Positions 25,581 through 33,994 are shown, counted from the first letter of the stretch. The stretch: 38,045 nucleotides of DNA from an uncultured Clostridia bacterium (GCA_947631145.1 CANRKF010000013.1:1-38045); one strand, 5' to 3'. Notes: generated by a model from the sequence alone, not told the origin. Numbers and translations: made by a program.

Positions 25581-26723
25581 ATGGAAGAATACATAAAAAT
25601 GCAAAATAAAAAAAGAGCAAAAAAATATTTTTTGGGAGTAATAATAAGCATATTAATTGTAATAATTATTGCATTAATATATGTAATATATGAAAACATT
25701 GAAATAACGCCACAATATAATACAACACAGCAAACAATGGAAATAGAAAAACTTTCACAAACAATAGAAAAAATACAAAATAATGATAGCAAAATAGAAG
25801 ATGTTATTGAAAAAGTAAATCAAAGCATTGTAGGAATTTCAAAATTAAAAAATAATGGGAACACAATATTTTTAGACAATTCCACTTCAAAAATAGGAAT
25901 AGGAACAGGAATGATAATATCAGAAAATGGCTATATTTTAACAAATGAACATGTATCAGGTGCAAAATACAGTAATTGTTATATAACACTTCCAAGTGGA
26001 AAAAATTATAAAGGAAATGTAGTATGGTCAGACTCAGACATAGATTTAGCAATAGTAAAAATAAATGCAAATAATTTAGAATATGTTACATTAGGAAATT
26101 CAGATTTAAGTAAAGTAGGACAAACTGTTTATGCAATAGGAAATCCAATAGGATTTGAATTTCAAAGAACAGTAACATCTGGAATAATTAGTGCAGTAAA
26201 TCGCACAATTGTATTAGAAGAAGATGAAAAAAAATCATATATGGGAAATTTAATTCAAACAGATGCAACAATAAATCCGGGAAATAGTGGAGGCCCACTT
26301 ATAAATTCAGAAGGAAATGTAATAGGAATAAACAGTGTAAAAATAACATCTGCAGAAGGAATCGGCTTCGCAATACCAATTAATGTAGTAAAACCAATAT
26401 TACAAAGTTTTATTACAAATGGAAAATTTGAAGAAGCATATTTAGGAATTTTTGCTTATGATAAAAACGTTATACCATATTTAGATAGTAATTTAGAAAT
26501 AGAAAATGGAATTTATGTAGTACAGGTAAATAGCAATTCTCCAGCTGCTAGGTATGGCTTAAAGGAAAAAGATATATTGCTAGAAGTAGATGGAATTGAA
26601 TTAGAAAAAATGTGCGATTTAAGAACTTATATTTATAGTAAAAAGCCGGGAGATAATGTAACTTTTCAAATATTAAGAAATAAAAGAAAATTAAGTATGC
26701 AAATTATGCTTACAAAGAAGTAA
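25581..26723 (+). CDS. HtrA/DegP-like membrane-anchored serine protease with PDZ domain
   Basis: 380 aa from ATG 25581 (AAGG 12 bp upstream); a TTG at 25524 is in frame but lacks a ribosome site. A cytoplasmic basic stub and one TM helix (about 16-38) lead to an extracellular trypsin-fold domain with His124 (ILTNEHVSG), Asp155 (SDIDLAIVK) and Ser236 (NPGNSGGPLI), then one PDZ domain (about 285-380; VNSNSPAARYGLKEKDILLEV region). All catalytic residues are intact. HtrA enzymes degrade misfolded envelope proteins and usually prefer small aliphatic P1 residues such as Val and Ile. It has its own transcription unit after a terminator. Its closeness to an NRPS predicted to make a valine aldehyde is notable. 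Confidence 0.93.
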   Translation: MEEYIKMQNKKRAKKYFLGVIISILIVIIIALIYVIYENIEITPQYNTTQQTMEIEKLSQTIEKIQNNDSKIEDVIEKVNQSIVGISKLKNNGNTIFLDNSTSKIGIGTGMIISENGYILTNEHVSGAKYSNCYITLPSGKNYKGNVVWSDSDIDLAIVKINANNLEYVTLGNSDLSKVGQTVYAIGNPIGFEFQRTVTSGIISAVNRTIVLEEDEKKSYMGNLIQTDATINPGNSGGPLINSEGNVIGINSVKITSAEGIGFAIPINVVKPILQSFITNGKFEEAYLGIFAYDKNVIPYLDSNLEIENGIYVVQVNSNSPAARYGLKEKDILLEVDGIELEKMCDLRTYIYSKKPGDNVTFQILRNKRKLSMQIMLTKK

Positions 26724-26881
26724 GCAAAAAGATAAGCTATGAAAAAAAATAAAAAATTAAGAATAAAAAATAAAAATAAAATAAAAAACTAAAATAAAAA
26801 AATAATTAAAAAATAATTTGTAAAAAATAATAAAAAAATAAATATAAATTATAATAAAAAAATTAGAAAGGACGGATTTTT

Positions 26882-28622
26882 ATGAGTTCGTATTGGATAG
26901 ATAGTATAAAACAAACAAGAAAAGAATTTCCAAAATTAGAGGAAAATAAAACAGCAGATGTATGTATTATAGGAGGTGGACTTACAGGGCTAACAACAGC
27001 ATATTATTTATCAAAAACAAAAATGAAAGTAATATTATTAGAAAAATCTAGGTTAAGCATACATACAACGCGGAAACTCCACAGCCAAAATAACAAGTCA
27101 ACATGGATTATTTTATGATTATTTATTAATGTCACTGGGAAAAGAAAAAGCAAAACAATATTTAGAAGCCAACGAAGAAGCAATAAAAAATATAGAAAAA
27201 ATAATACAACAAGAGCAAATAGAATGTGAATTTCAAAAAAAAGATGCATATGTTTTTACACAAAAAAAAGATGAGATACAAAAAATTAAAAAAGAAGTAG
27301 AAGCGGTACAAAGTTTAGGATTTCCAGCAGAATATGTAGAAAATATAGAATTACCACTTAAAACCTTAGGAGCAATAAAATTTCCAAATCAAGCACAATT
27401 TAATCCTTGCAAATATATACAGGGCTTGGTGGAAGCTATGCCCAATGTAGAAATTTACGAAAATACAAAAGTTGTGGATCTAAAAACTAGTGCAAAGGTG
27501 GAGGCAGAAAAAACTGAAAAAAATAGCGAAAATGTAAAGCAAAATGAAAAAGAAGAACAAAGTGAAAATATAAAACAAAATGAAATTGAAAAACAGAATG
27601 AAAATAAAGAACAAAGTAAAAGTGTAAAACAAAGTGAAACTGAAAGAAAGAATGAAAATAAAGACCGAAGCGAAAATATAAAACAAAATGAAATTGAAAA
27701 ACAGAATAAAAATGAAGAACAAAATCAAACTGAATATGAAATAATAACAGAAAACAAAAATAAAATAAATGCAAAATATGTAGTAATAGCAACACATTAC
27801 CCAATTATAAATATACCGGGATATTATTTCTTGAAAATGTATCAATCATTATCATATGTAATAGGGGCAGAAACGAAAAAGCAAGAATTAAATGGGATGT
27901 ATATCAATAGCGAAGAGCCAACAATATCAATTAGAACTACAACTATGAAAGACGGAAAAACACTCTTAATAGTTGCAGGAATGGACCATAAAACAGGAGA
28001 AAAGAAAGACTTATCACAGAAATATGAAGAATTAATAAAAATAGCAAAAAAAATAGATCCTAATTGTGAAATAAAATATAAATGGTGTACAGAAGACTGT
28101 ATTTCACTCGATAAAATTCCATATATAGGGGAATTTTCAAGCTTAATGCCAAATGTGTATGTAGGAACAGGCTATAAAAAATGGGGAATGACAAGTTCTA
28201 ATGTAGCTGCAAATATTATAGTAAATAAAATTTTAGGAAAACAAAATTCATACGAAGAAGTATTTACATCAACTAGATTAAAACCAATAAAAAATCGTGA
28301 AGAACTAGGAAATATGATAAAAGAAGTAACTAAATCCTTAATTATAGAAAAATTAAAAATACCACAAAAAACAATAAAAGACATTAAAAAAGGAGAAGCA
28401 AAAATTATTGAAATAGATAGTAAAAAAGTAGGAGTATATAAAGATGAAGAAGAAAATTTATATGCAGTTAAACCAGTATGTACTCATTTAGGGTGCGAAC
28501 TTTCATGGAATAATTTAGAAAAGACTTGGGACTGCCCTTGTCACGGCTCTAGATTTACTTTTGAAGGAAAATCAATATATGATCCAAGCATACATGATTT
28601 AGAAAGTATAGAATTAGAGTAA
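26882..28622 (+). CDS. FAD-dependent oxidoreductase with C-terminal Rieske domain, interrupted by a single-base frameshift
   Basis: About 579 aa if C27071 is ignored. Residues 1-63 hold the Rossmann FAD loop (CIIGGGLTGLTTAYYL, about 28-43) and end HTT. The 0 frame then runs to TGA at 27118, while the next frame continues GNSTAKITSQHGLFYDYL, the family's conserved block. The C-terminus is a Rieske [2Fe-2S] domain with CTHLGC and CPCHGS (Cys533, His535, Cys551, His554). A DadA-like amine or amino-acid oxidation role is likely from the family, but the substrate is unknown. Residues about 204-284 are a K/E/N/Q/S-rich repeat absent from relatives. AGAAAGGA precedes the ATG. Confidence 0.88.
27492..27734 (+). 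repeat. 54-bp in-frame tandem repeat inside the Rieske oxidoreductase
   Basis: About 80 codons made of 18-residue units of the form SENIKQNEIEKQNENKEQ. Copies at 27561 and 27669 (108 bp, two units apart) are nearly identical; the one between has diverged. The reading frame is kept. Confidence 0.88.
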
Positions 28623-28803
28623 ATTATATTTCCTTTTATAAAATTTTATGATAAAATTTGTTTTAGAAAAAGAAAAATATAAAAAAGAAGAAAGCAAATA
28701 TATACAAAAAATTAAGTAAAAATTTTACCACGATTTGCTTAACACATTTCACTAATAAAATATTTAAATTTAAATATAATAATAAAAATAAAGGAATAAA
28801 AAT

Positions 28804-29442
28804 ATGGATAATAAATCTATTTCAAATGCAGAATTTTTTGATATGAAACAAAATGGAAAAATAGTCATAGCAGAAGAAAAAATAAAATGGGAATTTATAA
28901 AAAAATATACTTTTATATCATTAGTAGCATTTATTATTTATAAAATAAACTTATTTATTGTAGATGAAAAATTTATAAAATTATTTAATGATTTTAAAAT
29001 TACAATATCAAGTGCAGAAAACTATATAGAAAATGTAAATAATCATGTATATCAAACAGAAATTATTTGCTTAATAATGATATTATTCAATTTTTTAGTT
29101 GTATTTTTAAGCTCTAAATTAATTTTTAAAAAATATAAAATAAAAAAAGAATATATTAATACAATAATGAAAATAGTAATAATTATTGAAATAATTTTTA
29201 CCTTAGTTTTATTATTTGAATTTACAGTTGCTTATATTAATGAAACATACAATAGTATACATCAATGGAGAATAGAAAAATTATTAAATAATAACAATAT
29301 AGAAAAAATAAATTATTTTAGTAATAAAATAAAAAATATATATTTAGAACGCTTTATAATATTATCAATAATTAATATTTTTTGCTCAATTACTTGCACA
29401 TTTTTACAGAAAAAAATAATAGAAAAAAATATCCTAAAATAA
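28804..29442 (+). CDS. three-TM membrane protein, unknown function
   Basis: 212 aa. Hydrophobic segments at about 35-55, 83-105, 120-145 and 180-200 suggest three to four membrane helices. The N-terminus (about 1-30) is hydrophilic and cytoplasmic. The protein has no family I recognise. AAAGGA lies 8 bp upstream of the ATG. The stop codon lies within the stem of a terminator, so it is a separate unit from the sigma gene that follows, despite being only 78 bp away. Confidence 0.7.
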   Translation: MDNKSISNAEFFDMKQNGKIVIAEEKIKWEFIKKYTFISLVAFIIYKINLFIVDEKFIKLFNDFKITISSAENYIENVNNHVYQTEIICLIMILFNFLVVFLSSKLIFKKYKIKKEYINTIMKIVIIIEIIFTLVLLFEFTVAYINETYNSIHQWRIEKLLNNNNIEKINYFSNKIKNIYLERFIILSIINIFCSITCTFLQKKIIEKNILK

Positions 29443-29467
29443 AAAATTTTAGGATTAATTTTTTTAT
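29431..29467 (+). terminator. intrinsic terminator overlapping the stop of the preceding gene
   Basis: ATCCTAAAAT (29431-29440) pairs with ATTTTAGGAT (29446-29455), followed by a T run. Confidence 0.8.
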
Positions 29468-29520
29468 ATAATGAAACTTTTTAAAAAAAAATACAACTAT
29501 TATAATGAGGTGAAATAAAA

Positions 29521-30069
29521 ATGCTTGATCAAGAAGCCTTAAAAATATTTGAAAAATTATATGAAGAAACATATCAGGAAATATTAAGATATATTGTGTG
29601 TAAATGCTCAAACATAGAAGATGTAAAAGATATTCTGCAAACTGTTTATTTAGAAGTATTAAAAAAATTAGAAAAGGATATATCTTTAAAAATAACTAAA
29701 CAATACATATTAGGAATAGCGAAAAATAAAATTAATGAATATTATAGATTTAATTATAAAGCAAAAATAATATCATTATTTGAAAAAAAGGATAATCAAG
29801 AAATAGAAATATCAGAAACTATTCCAGATGAATTTGATTTACAAACATATTTAACAAATAAAAATGATGTAGAAATTATTTGGAATTTTTTAAAAAAGAA
29901 AAAAATAATTATTTTTAAAATATTTTATTTATATTATTATTCTGATTATAAAATAAAAGACATTGCAAACACACTAAATATAAGTGAGGCAAATGTTAAA
30001 AATTATTTGTATAGAACATTAAAGGAACTTGCATCTTTTATGGAACCTGGAGGTGAAAATAATGTCTAA
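29521..30069 (+). CDS. ECF-like RNA polymerase sigma factor
   Basis: 182 aa. Region 2 includes YQEILRYIVCKCSNIEDVKDILQTVY (shown split: EILRYIV, EDVKDILQTVYLEVL) and YILGIAKNKINEYYR. Region 4 includes FKIFYLYYYSDYKIKDIA and ISEANVKNYLYRTLKEL, a helix-turn-helix. Unlike the other sigma factor of the window, the region 2 to 4 linker is longer and A/T codon use is extreme. GAGGTG precedes the ATG. The next gene overlaps it by 8 bp, and the pair follows the sigma plus regulator arrangement of DUF4367 systems. Confidence 0.87.
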   Translation: MLDQEALKIFEKLYEETYQEILRYIVCKCSNIEDVKDILQTVYLEVLKKLEKDISLKITKQYILGIAKNKINEYYRFNYKAKIISLFEKKDNQEIEISETIPDEFDLQTYLTNKNDVEIIWNFLKKKKIIIFKIFYLYYYSDYKIKDIANTLNISEANVKNYLYRTLKELASFMEPGGENNV

Positions 30070-30835
30070 CAAAGAAATATTTAAAAAAGTATTTGACGAA
30101 AAATTTAATAGTGAAAAAATAAAAGAAGAAATTTTTTTAAAACAAAAAATAAATAAAGAAAAATTTTTAAAAGAAATATTAAGTGAAAAAAATAGTGAAG
30201 AAAAAATATTTAATAAAAATAATAACAAAAAAATAATACCAAAAGATTTTTCAGAAGAAAGGGTAAAAGAAAAAAATAATAATAAAAAAAATAATAAAGC
30301 AGATATTATTTTCGAAGAAAAAAATAATAGCATGGAAATAAATATTAATAAAATAAAAGAAAAGTCACTTGCTAGAGTAGATTGTGATGTAAAAATAGTA
30401 TCTAAAGCAGAGCACACCAATGCAAATGATAGTTTAACTACAGATGTGGAAAATATTGAAATATTAGAAAATATAAAAATACCAGAAGATTTTAATAATA
30501 CAAAATATAATTTAATATATGTAGATAATGAAAAAAATAAAATGGAAGAAAAAGAATATAGCCAATTAAATAATTATAATTATATATATAATAATACAAA
30601 AAATCAAAGAAGTATAAATATATCTTTTTCAAATGAAAATAAACCAATAAGGGATTATTTCTTTACAGAAGAAAATAGCGAAGTTTCAAAAATAAATAAT
30701 GTAGAATTAAAAATATATAATTATGAAAAAAGTTATTTTACAGAATTTATTTATAAAGGCTATTATTTTGATATAGAAACCTGTGATATTACACAAGAAG
30801 AACTAATAAACCTATTAACTTCAATTATAAAATAA
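30062..30835 (+). CDS. DUF4367-like sigma-associated protein lacking a membrane helix
   Basis: 257 aa from ATG 30062 (GGAGG at 30048-30052), overlapping the sigma gene stop. The N-terminus (KEIFKKVFDEKF, EEIFLKQK) looks like the start of DUF4367 anti-sigma-like proteins, and the C-terminus (FIYKGYYFDIETCDI, TQEELINLLTSII) looks like their extracellular DUF4367 domain. In relatives a TM helix joins them. Here the join is a Lys/Asn/Glu-rich stretch (about 50-100) with no hydrophobic segment, so the protein looks cytoplasmic as read. Either the helix was lost, or the protein works differently. The family call is moderate. Confidence 0.65.
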   Translation: MSNKEIFKKVFDEKFNSEKIKEEIFLKQKINKEKFLKEILSEKNSEEKIFNKNNNKKIIPKDFSEERVKEKNNNKKNNKADIIFEEKNNSMEININKIKEKSLARVDCDVKIVSKAEHTNANDSLTTDVENIEILENIKIPEDFNNTKYNLIYVDNEKNKMEEKEYSQLNNYNYIYNNTKNQRSINISFSNENKPIRDYFFTEENSEVSKINNVELKIYNYEKSYFTEFIYKGYYFDIETCDITQEELINLLTSIIK

Positions 30836-30864
30836 TATAAAAATTAACAATAAAAAATAAATGT

Positions 30865-31015
30865 ATAAATAATAATAAAAAAGTAAATATAAAATAATTA
30901 AATCAACAATAATAAAAAATAAATATAAAATAATTAAATCAATAATAATAAAAAATAAATATAAAATAATTAAATCAATAATAATAAAAAATAAATATAA
31001 AATAATTAAATTAAT
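30865..31015 (+). repeat. 36-bp tandem repeat, about four copies
   Basis: AAATC/AAATT landmarks at 30900, 30936, 30972 and 31008 give an exact 36-bp period. It fills the gap between the DUF4367-like gene and the next gene. The three central copies are almost identical. Confidence 0.85.
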
Positions 31016-31058
31016 TATAATATAAAATCACAGTAATAATGAAAAAGGAGATGATATT

Positions 31059-32018
31059 ATGAAAAAGTTTATAAAAATAATTTTATTAATTTTAATTATA
31101 ATAGCAGTAATTTTATTAGTAGATACAATACAAGCAAAAATATTTAATAATAGATTATTATTAAAAACAATTGAAAATTATAATGGAGGAAATTTATATC
31201 GAGATACAGGTGTTTTAGCTTATACATATAATTTTGCAGACGGCACAAAAAAGACAGTTTTTAAATGGGAAAAATATGCTCCACCAGTTGAAGAAAAATT
31301 ACAAACTACAAATACATCTATTAATAAAAAAGAAAAAACAAAAAAATATTTAAAAATAATAGATAAAATAAAAATAGAACTAGATATTCCAAACGACTGG
31401 AATTATGAAGAAATTAAACCTACTAAAAATGATAACTGGAAATTTGAATTAAAAATTTATAAAACCTCTAAAGAAAAAAATATAACTTTAAATGTTTTTA
31501 ATGAAATATTTACTGTATGCGGAACAGGACTTACACAAAAAAATATAAAATTAAATAATGGAGAAAATGCTAGCGTTGGATACTATGATAATTTTAAAGA
31601 ATGGACATTTATATCATTTCCAAAGCCAAATAATAATATTGCTTTTTTAAATGAAAATCTTGAAAACACTGAAGCAAGTGAAGCATTAAATTTTGTAAAA
31701 ACAATAAACATAACAACAAATGAATATAAAAAAATAGAAGAAGCAAAATTAAAAGCAGAAGGAATAGACACGAAAACTTTAATTAGATTTGATGATACTT
31801 TATATGGAAGATCAGGAAAAATGATAGATTATAGAGGAGGAACTGAACAAATTGGAGAAATTACAAAATTAATAGATACCATATATGTACCCAAATATGA
31901 TAATGAAACCAATAAAAAAGAAATATTAGGTGCATTAGTATATGCCTCAACAGATAATTCAGTGGTTCTTTATTATCAAAATACTTATATACTATTTGAA
32001 AAAATAGAAGAAAAATAA
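31059..32018 (+). CDS. membrane-anchored extracellular protein, unknown function
   Basis: 319 aa with AAAAGGAG upstream. One N-terminal hydrophobic helix (about 4-22) acts as anchor or signal. The outside part has two blocks: GVLAYTYNFADGTKKTVFKW (about 48-67) and a region around KIELDIPNDWNYEEIKP that resembles lipoprotein-like beta domains fused to DUF4367 partners, and a last block with DDTLYGRSGKMIDYRGG. It follows the sigma/DUF4367 pair on the same strand and may belong to its regulon, which is inference from position only. Confidence 0.7.
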   Translation: MKKFIKIILLILIIIAVILLVDTIQAKIFNNRLLLKTIENYNGGNLYRDTGVLAYTYNFADGTKKTVFKWEKYAPPVEEKLQTTNTSINKKEKTKKYLKIIDKIKIELDIPNDWNYEEIKPTKNDNWKFELKIYKTSKEKNITLNVFNEIFTVCGTGLTQKNIKLNNGENASVGYYDNFKEWTFISFPKPNNNIAFLNENLENTEASEALNFVKTINITTNEYKKIEEAKLKAEGIDTKTLIRFDDTLYGRSGKMIDYRGGTEQIGEITKLIDTIYVPKYDNETNKKEILGALVYASTDNSVVLYYQNTYILFEKIEEK

Positions 32019-32174
32019 TTTATAACTAAAAATTAGTAATCTTTGATAGATAAAGTTTAAGTGCTATTGAAAGTGACAACATGGTAGACGTTGTTGACAA
32101 GATGAGAAGCATCCATAACTATAGAAGTAAAAATGTCAAATAATATAGTAAAATGCATATTATACATAGAAAAG

Positions 32175-32203
32175 TTGATTAAAATATAAAAAAATGCTAT
32201 AAT
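32175..32203 (+). promoter_or_regulatory. strong candidate promoter
   Basis: TTGATT (32175-32180), a 17-bp spacer ending TGC and TATAAT (32198-32203), an extended -10. It lies 45 bp before the ATG of the next gene. Confidence 0.7.
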
Positions 32204-32248
32204 TTGATAAGTTATAATTGAAAAATAATATTGAAAGGAAAATATATT

Positions 32249-32743
32249 ATGGAAAATAAAGAAGTTATTTTATGTAAAGAAGCAAAACAATGTATTAAGC
32301 AAGGATATATTAGTATTGATGATAATATAGAATTTAGAACTATAAGAGACGTTTCAGATTTATTTAATAAACATTATGATGGATTCCAAAGAAGTTGGAT
32401 AAAAATAGACAAGGATTGGCAAAGAGTTGCGGGATGCTTTCAAATATATAGAGCATCCAATAGAAATATATATAGTAATGTACTTTCAGCAGATGGTAAT
32501 TGTTTTTATTATCTAATAAATGAAGAAAGTGATTCTAAAAAAGAAGAAGCAGTTAATGGAATTATTAATCATGAAATGAAACTAACATATCTATTTTTAA
32601 AATATCCAGGTAGTGGTTATAAGTTTTATGGAGTATTTGAAAAAGATATAGAAGCTATGAAGAAATCTATTGAAAATAAAGAATATAAAGTTATATATAA
32701 GAAAATAGATGACAAGTTAGATTTAACACAATTTTTTAACTAG
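32249..32743 (+). CDS. hypothetical cytoplasmic protein
   Basis: 164 aa from ATG 32249 (GAAAGGA 10 bp upstream); the TTG at 32231 in frame lacks a site. It has no signal or TM helix. The central part (QRSWIKIDKDWQRVAGCF, QIYRASNRNIYSN) is rich in aromatic residues and basic residues. No family recognised. It has its own strong promoter and ends 45 bp before the tRNA-Arg gene on the other strand, so it is monocistronic. Confidence 0.7.
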   Translation: MENKEVILCKEAKQCIKQGYISIDDNIEFRTIRDVSDLFNKHYDGFQRSWIKIDKDWQRVAGCFQIYRASNRNIYSNVLSADGNCFYYLINEESDSKKEEAVNGIINHEMKLTYLFLKYPGSGYKFYGVFEKDIEAMKKSIENKEYKVIYKKIDDKLDLTQFFN

Positions 32744-32788
32744 AAGATGGAAATAAGATAAATTTTTGGATTAATTTTATAAATATAA

Positions 32789-32865
32789 TGGTGCACCAGG
32801 AGGAATTCGAATCCCCGACCTCTCGGTTCGTAGCCGAGTGCTCTATCCAGCTAAGCTACTGGTGC
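32789..32865 (-). tRNA. tRNA-Arg (anticodon ACG)
   Basis: On the minus strand GCACCAG pairs with CTGGTGC. The D arm is AGCTTAGCTGGATAGAGC-like, the anticodon stem CTCGG/CCGAG closes the loop CTACGAA with anticodon ACG, and the T arm has GGTTCGAATCC-type pairing (here GGGGATTCGAATTCC). CCA is encoded. ACG is normally edited to ICG to read CGN. Confidence 0.96.
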
Positions 32866-32923
32866 ATAACAACATTATTATATCGTGAAAATAAAAAATA
32901 TTCAATAGAAATACTAAAAAAAC

Positions 32924-32952
32924 TTGCAAAATCAAAAAAAGTATGTTATAGT
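32924..32952 (+). promoter_or_regulatory. candidate promoter of tRNA-Pro
   Basis: TTGCAA (32924-32929), a 17-bp spacer and TATAGT (32947-32952), 20 bp before the mature tRNA. Confidence 0.65.
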
Positions 32953-32971
32953 ATATAGGTACCGAATAATT

Positions 32972-33047
32972 CGAGGCGTAGCGCAGTTGGTAGCGCGCGT
33001 GGTTTGGGACCATGAGGTCGCAGGTTCGATCCCTGTCGCCTCGACCA
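32972..33047 (+). tRNA. tRNA-Pro (anticodon TGG)
   Basis: The acceptor arms CGAGGCG and CGCCTCG match, the anticodon stem closes the loop TTTGGGA with anticodon TGG, the T loop GGTTCGATCC is standard, and CCA is encoded (33045-33047). Confidence 0.97.
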
Positions 33048-33070
33048 TCCTTTTAAAGGATGAAACATAG

Positions 33071-33111
33071 AAATAGCAAGTAATACAAAACTTGCTATTT
33101 TTTATTTTTTC
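33071..33111 (+). terminator. intrinsic terminator of tRNA-Pro
   Basis: AAATAGCAAGT (33071-33081) pairs with ACTTGCTATTT (33090-33100), followed by T-rich sequence. Almost the same stem is used at 36756-36790. Confidence 0.88.
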
Positions 33112-33252
33112 TTCCAAAAGTGACGAAAATAAATTTTTATATATTGACATTTTTACTAGTAGTATATGTAATAAAAATCAAATTATTAAAAAAAGCTTGT
33201 TTTTTTACGGTATATAAATGTAAAAAAAATTATATTTATAAAGGAGTAAAAT

Positions 33253-33513
33253 ATGAGCTGGTTACAATTTAAAAATTTTATTAAAAGCAATAAAAATGAA
33301 AAATTTATAATTAAAGTGCAAGGGTTTATTGACTTAAATTTATGTTCAAAAATAACAAAAGTTTTAGTTAATAAAGAAGAAGTAAATTTGTTTTACAAGG
33401 AACGAAGCATATTAAAAATTAATAAACATCAAGTCATGAAAATAGAGTTTATTAAAGATAATACTGTAAAAATAAAATTACATGAATTATTAATGATATA
33501 TATTGAAAAATAA
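33253..33513 (+). CDS. small hypothetical protein
   Basis: 86 aa, no signal or TM helix, rich in Lys and Ile. AAAGGAG lies 8 bp upstream of the ATG. It ends inside a bidirectional terminator shared with the convergent XRE gene. No family recognised. It may be a small accessory gene of the region after the tRNA-Pro gene. Confidence 0.6.
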   Translation: MSWLQFKNFIKSNKNEKFIIKVQGFIDLNLCSKITKVLVNKEEVNLFYKERSILKINKHQVMKIEFIKDNTVKIKLHELLMIYIEK

Positions 33514-33540
33514 AGGCATGATTAATTCATGTCTTTATTT
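33508..33540. terminator. bidirectional terminator between convergent genes
   Basis: AAATAAAGGCATGA (33508-33521) pairs with TCATGTCTTTATTT (33527-33540), with one G-T wobble and a 5-nt loop. It includes the stop codons of both genes. Confidence 0.8.
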
Positions 33541-33858
33541 AAAACTATTTGCAATATTTTTACATATATCAATATATAATTTTTGCTCTTTTTTAGGAAT
33601 ACTATTTAAAATTTCTGAAAATGTAGTATCAGCATTAGATAAATTAGTACCTAATACTAAATTATCAAGATTTAAGCCTAAAATAGTAGAAATATTAACT
33701 AATACAGCTAAGCTACAAATACTAGAACCTCTTTCTATTTCACTAATATAAGAAGGACTAACATCTATTTGCTCCGCTAATTTTTCTTGCGTAATTCCTA
33801 ATTTTCTTCTTCCTTCTTTAATTCTATATCCCATATCTTTGTAATTAATATTAATCAT
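33535..33858 (-). CDS. XRE-family helix-turn-helix transcriptional regulator
   Basis: 107 aa. The HTH (about 9-65) has LGITQEKLAEQIDVSPSYI and EIERGSSICSLAVL (split), the standard XRE pattern. The C-terminal part (about 66-107) is short and may dimerise. GAGGTGG upstream is a good ribosome site. It is divergent from the four-gene operon at 33995-36526, and the intergenic region carries three 9-bp direct repeats at exact 20-bp spacing, so it is likely the operon's regulator. Not a phage repressor by any visible context. Confidence 0.9.
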   Translation of the reverse strand: MININYKDMGYRIKEGRRKLGITQEKLAEQIDVSPSYISEIERGSSICSLAVLVNISTILGLNLDNLVLGTNLSNADTTFSEILNSIPKKEQKLYIDICKNIANSFK

Positions 33859-33913
33859 AAAACCACCTCAATATATATTATGATAATATCAGTACAAGTT
33901 TATGAAAATAGTC

Positions 33914-33962
33914 TAAAACTGTTGCAATAAAACTATAACTGTGATAATATAAATAAAACTGT
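33914..33962. promoter_or_regulatory. three phased direct repeats, likely XRE operator
   Basis: TAAAACTGT at 33914, TATAACTGT at 33934 and TAAAACTGT at 33954, each exactly 20 bp apart (about two helical turns), overlapping the promoter of the downstream operon. Confidence 0.5.
33922..33950 (+). promoter_or_regulatory. candidate promoter of the envelope/zinc-ribbon operon
   Basis: TTGCAA (33922-33927), a 17-bp spacer and TAATAT (33945-33950). The direct repeats lie over and around it, as expected for repression. Confidence 0.5.
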
Positions 33963-33994
33963 AATAAATTATATTAGTGAAAGGGGAAATTTAA

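Noticed and set aside
27480..27845. Two long minus-strand open frames opposite the Rieske oxidoreductase
   Set aside because: They are Phe/Leu-rich reflections of the K/E/N repeat on the coding strand, with no ribosome site.
30019..30420. Minus-strand open frame opposite the DUF4367-like gene
   Set aside because: It is a Phe/Ser/Leu-rich shadow of a Lys/Glu-rich coding strand. The plus-strand gene has a ribosome site and overlaps the sigma gene as expected.
30865..31015. CRISPR array
   Set aside because: The 36-bp units are directly adjacent, with no unique spacers between them, and no cas gene is in the window.
32932..33150. Minus-strand open frame of 72 codons across the tRNA-Pro gene
   Set aside because: It is the antisense of the tRNA (it contains the well-known spurious string EATGIEPATSWSQ), not a protein gene.
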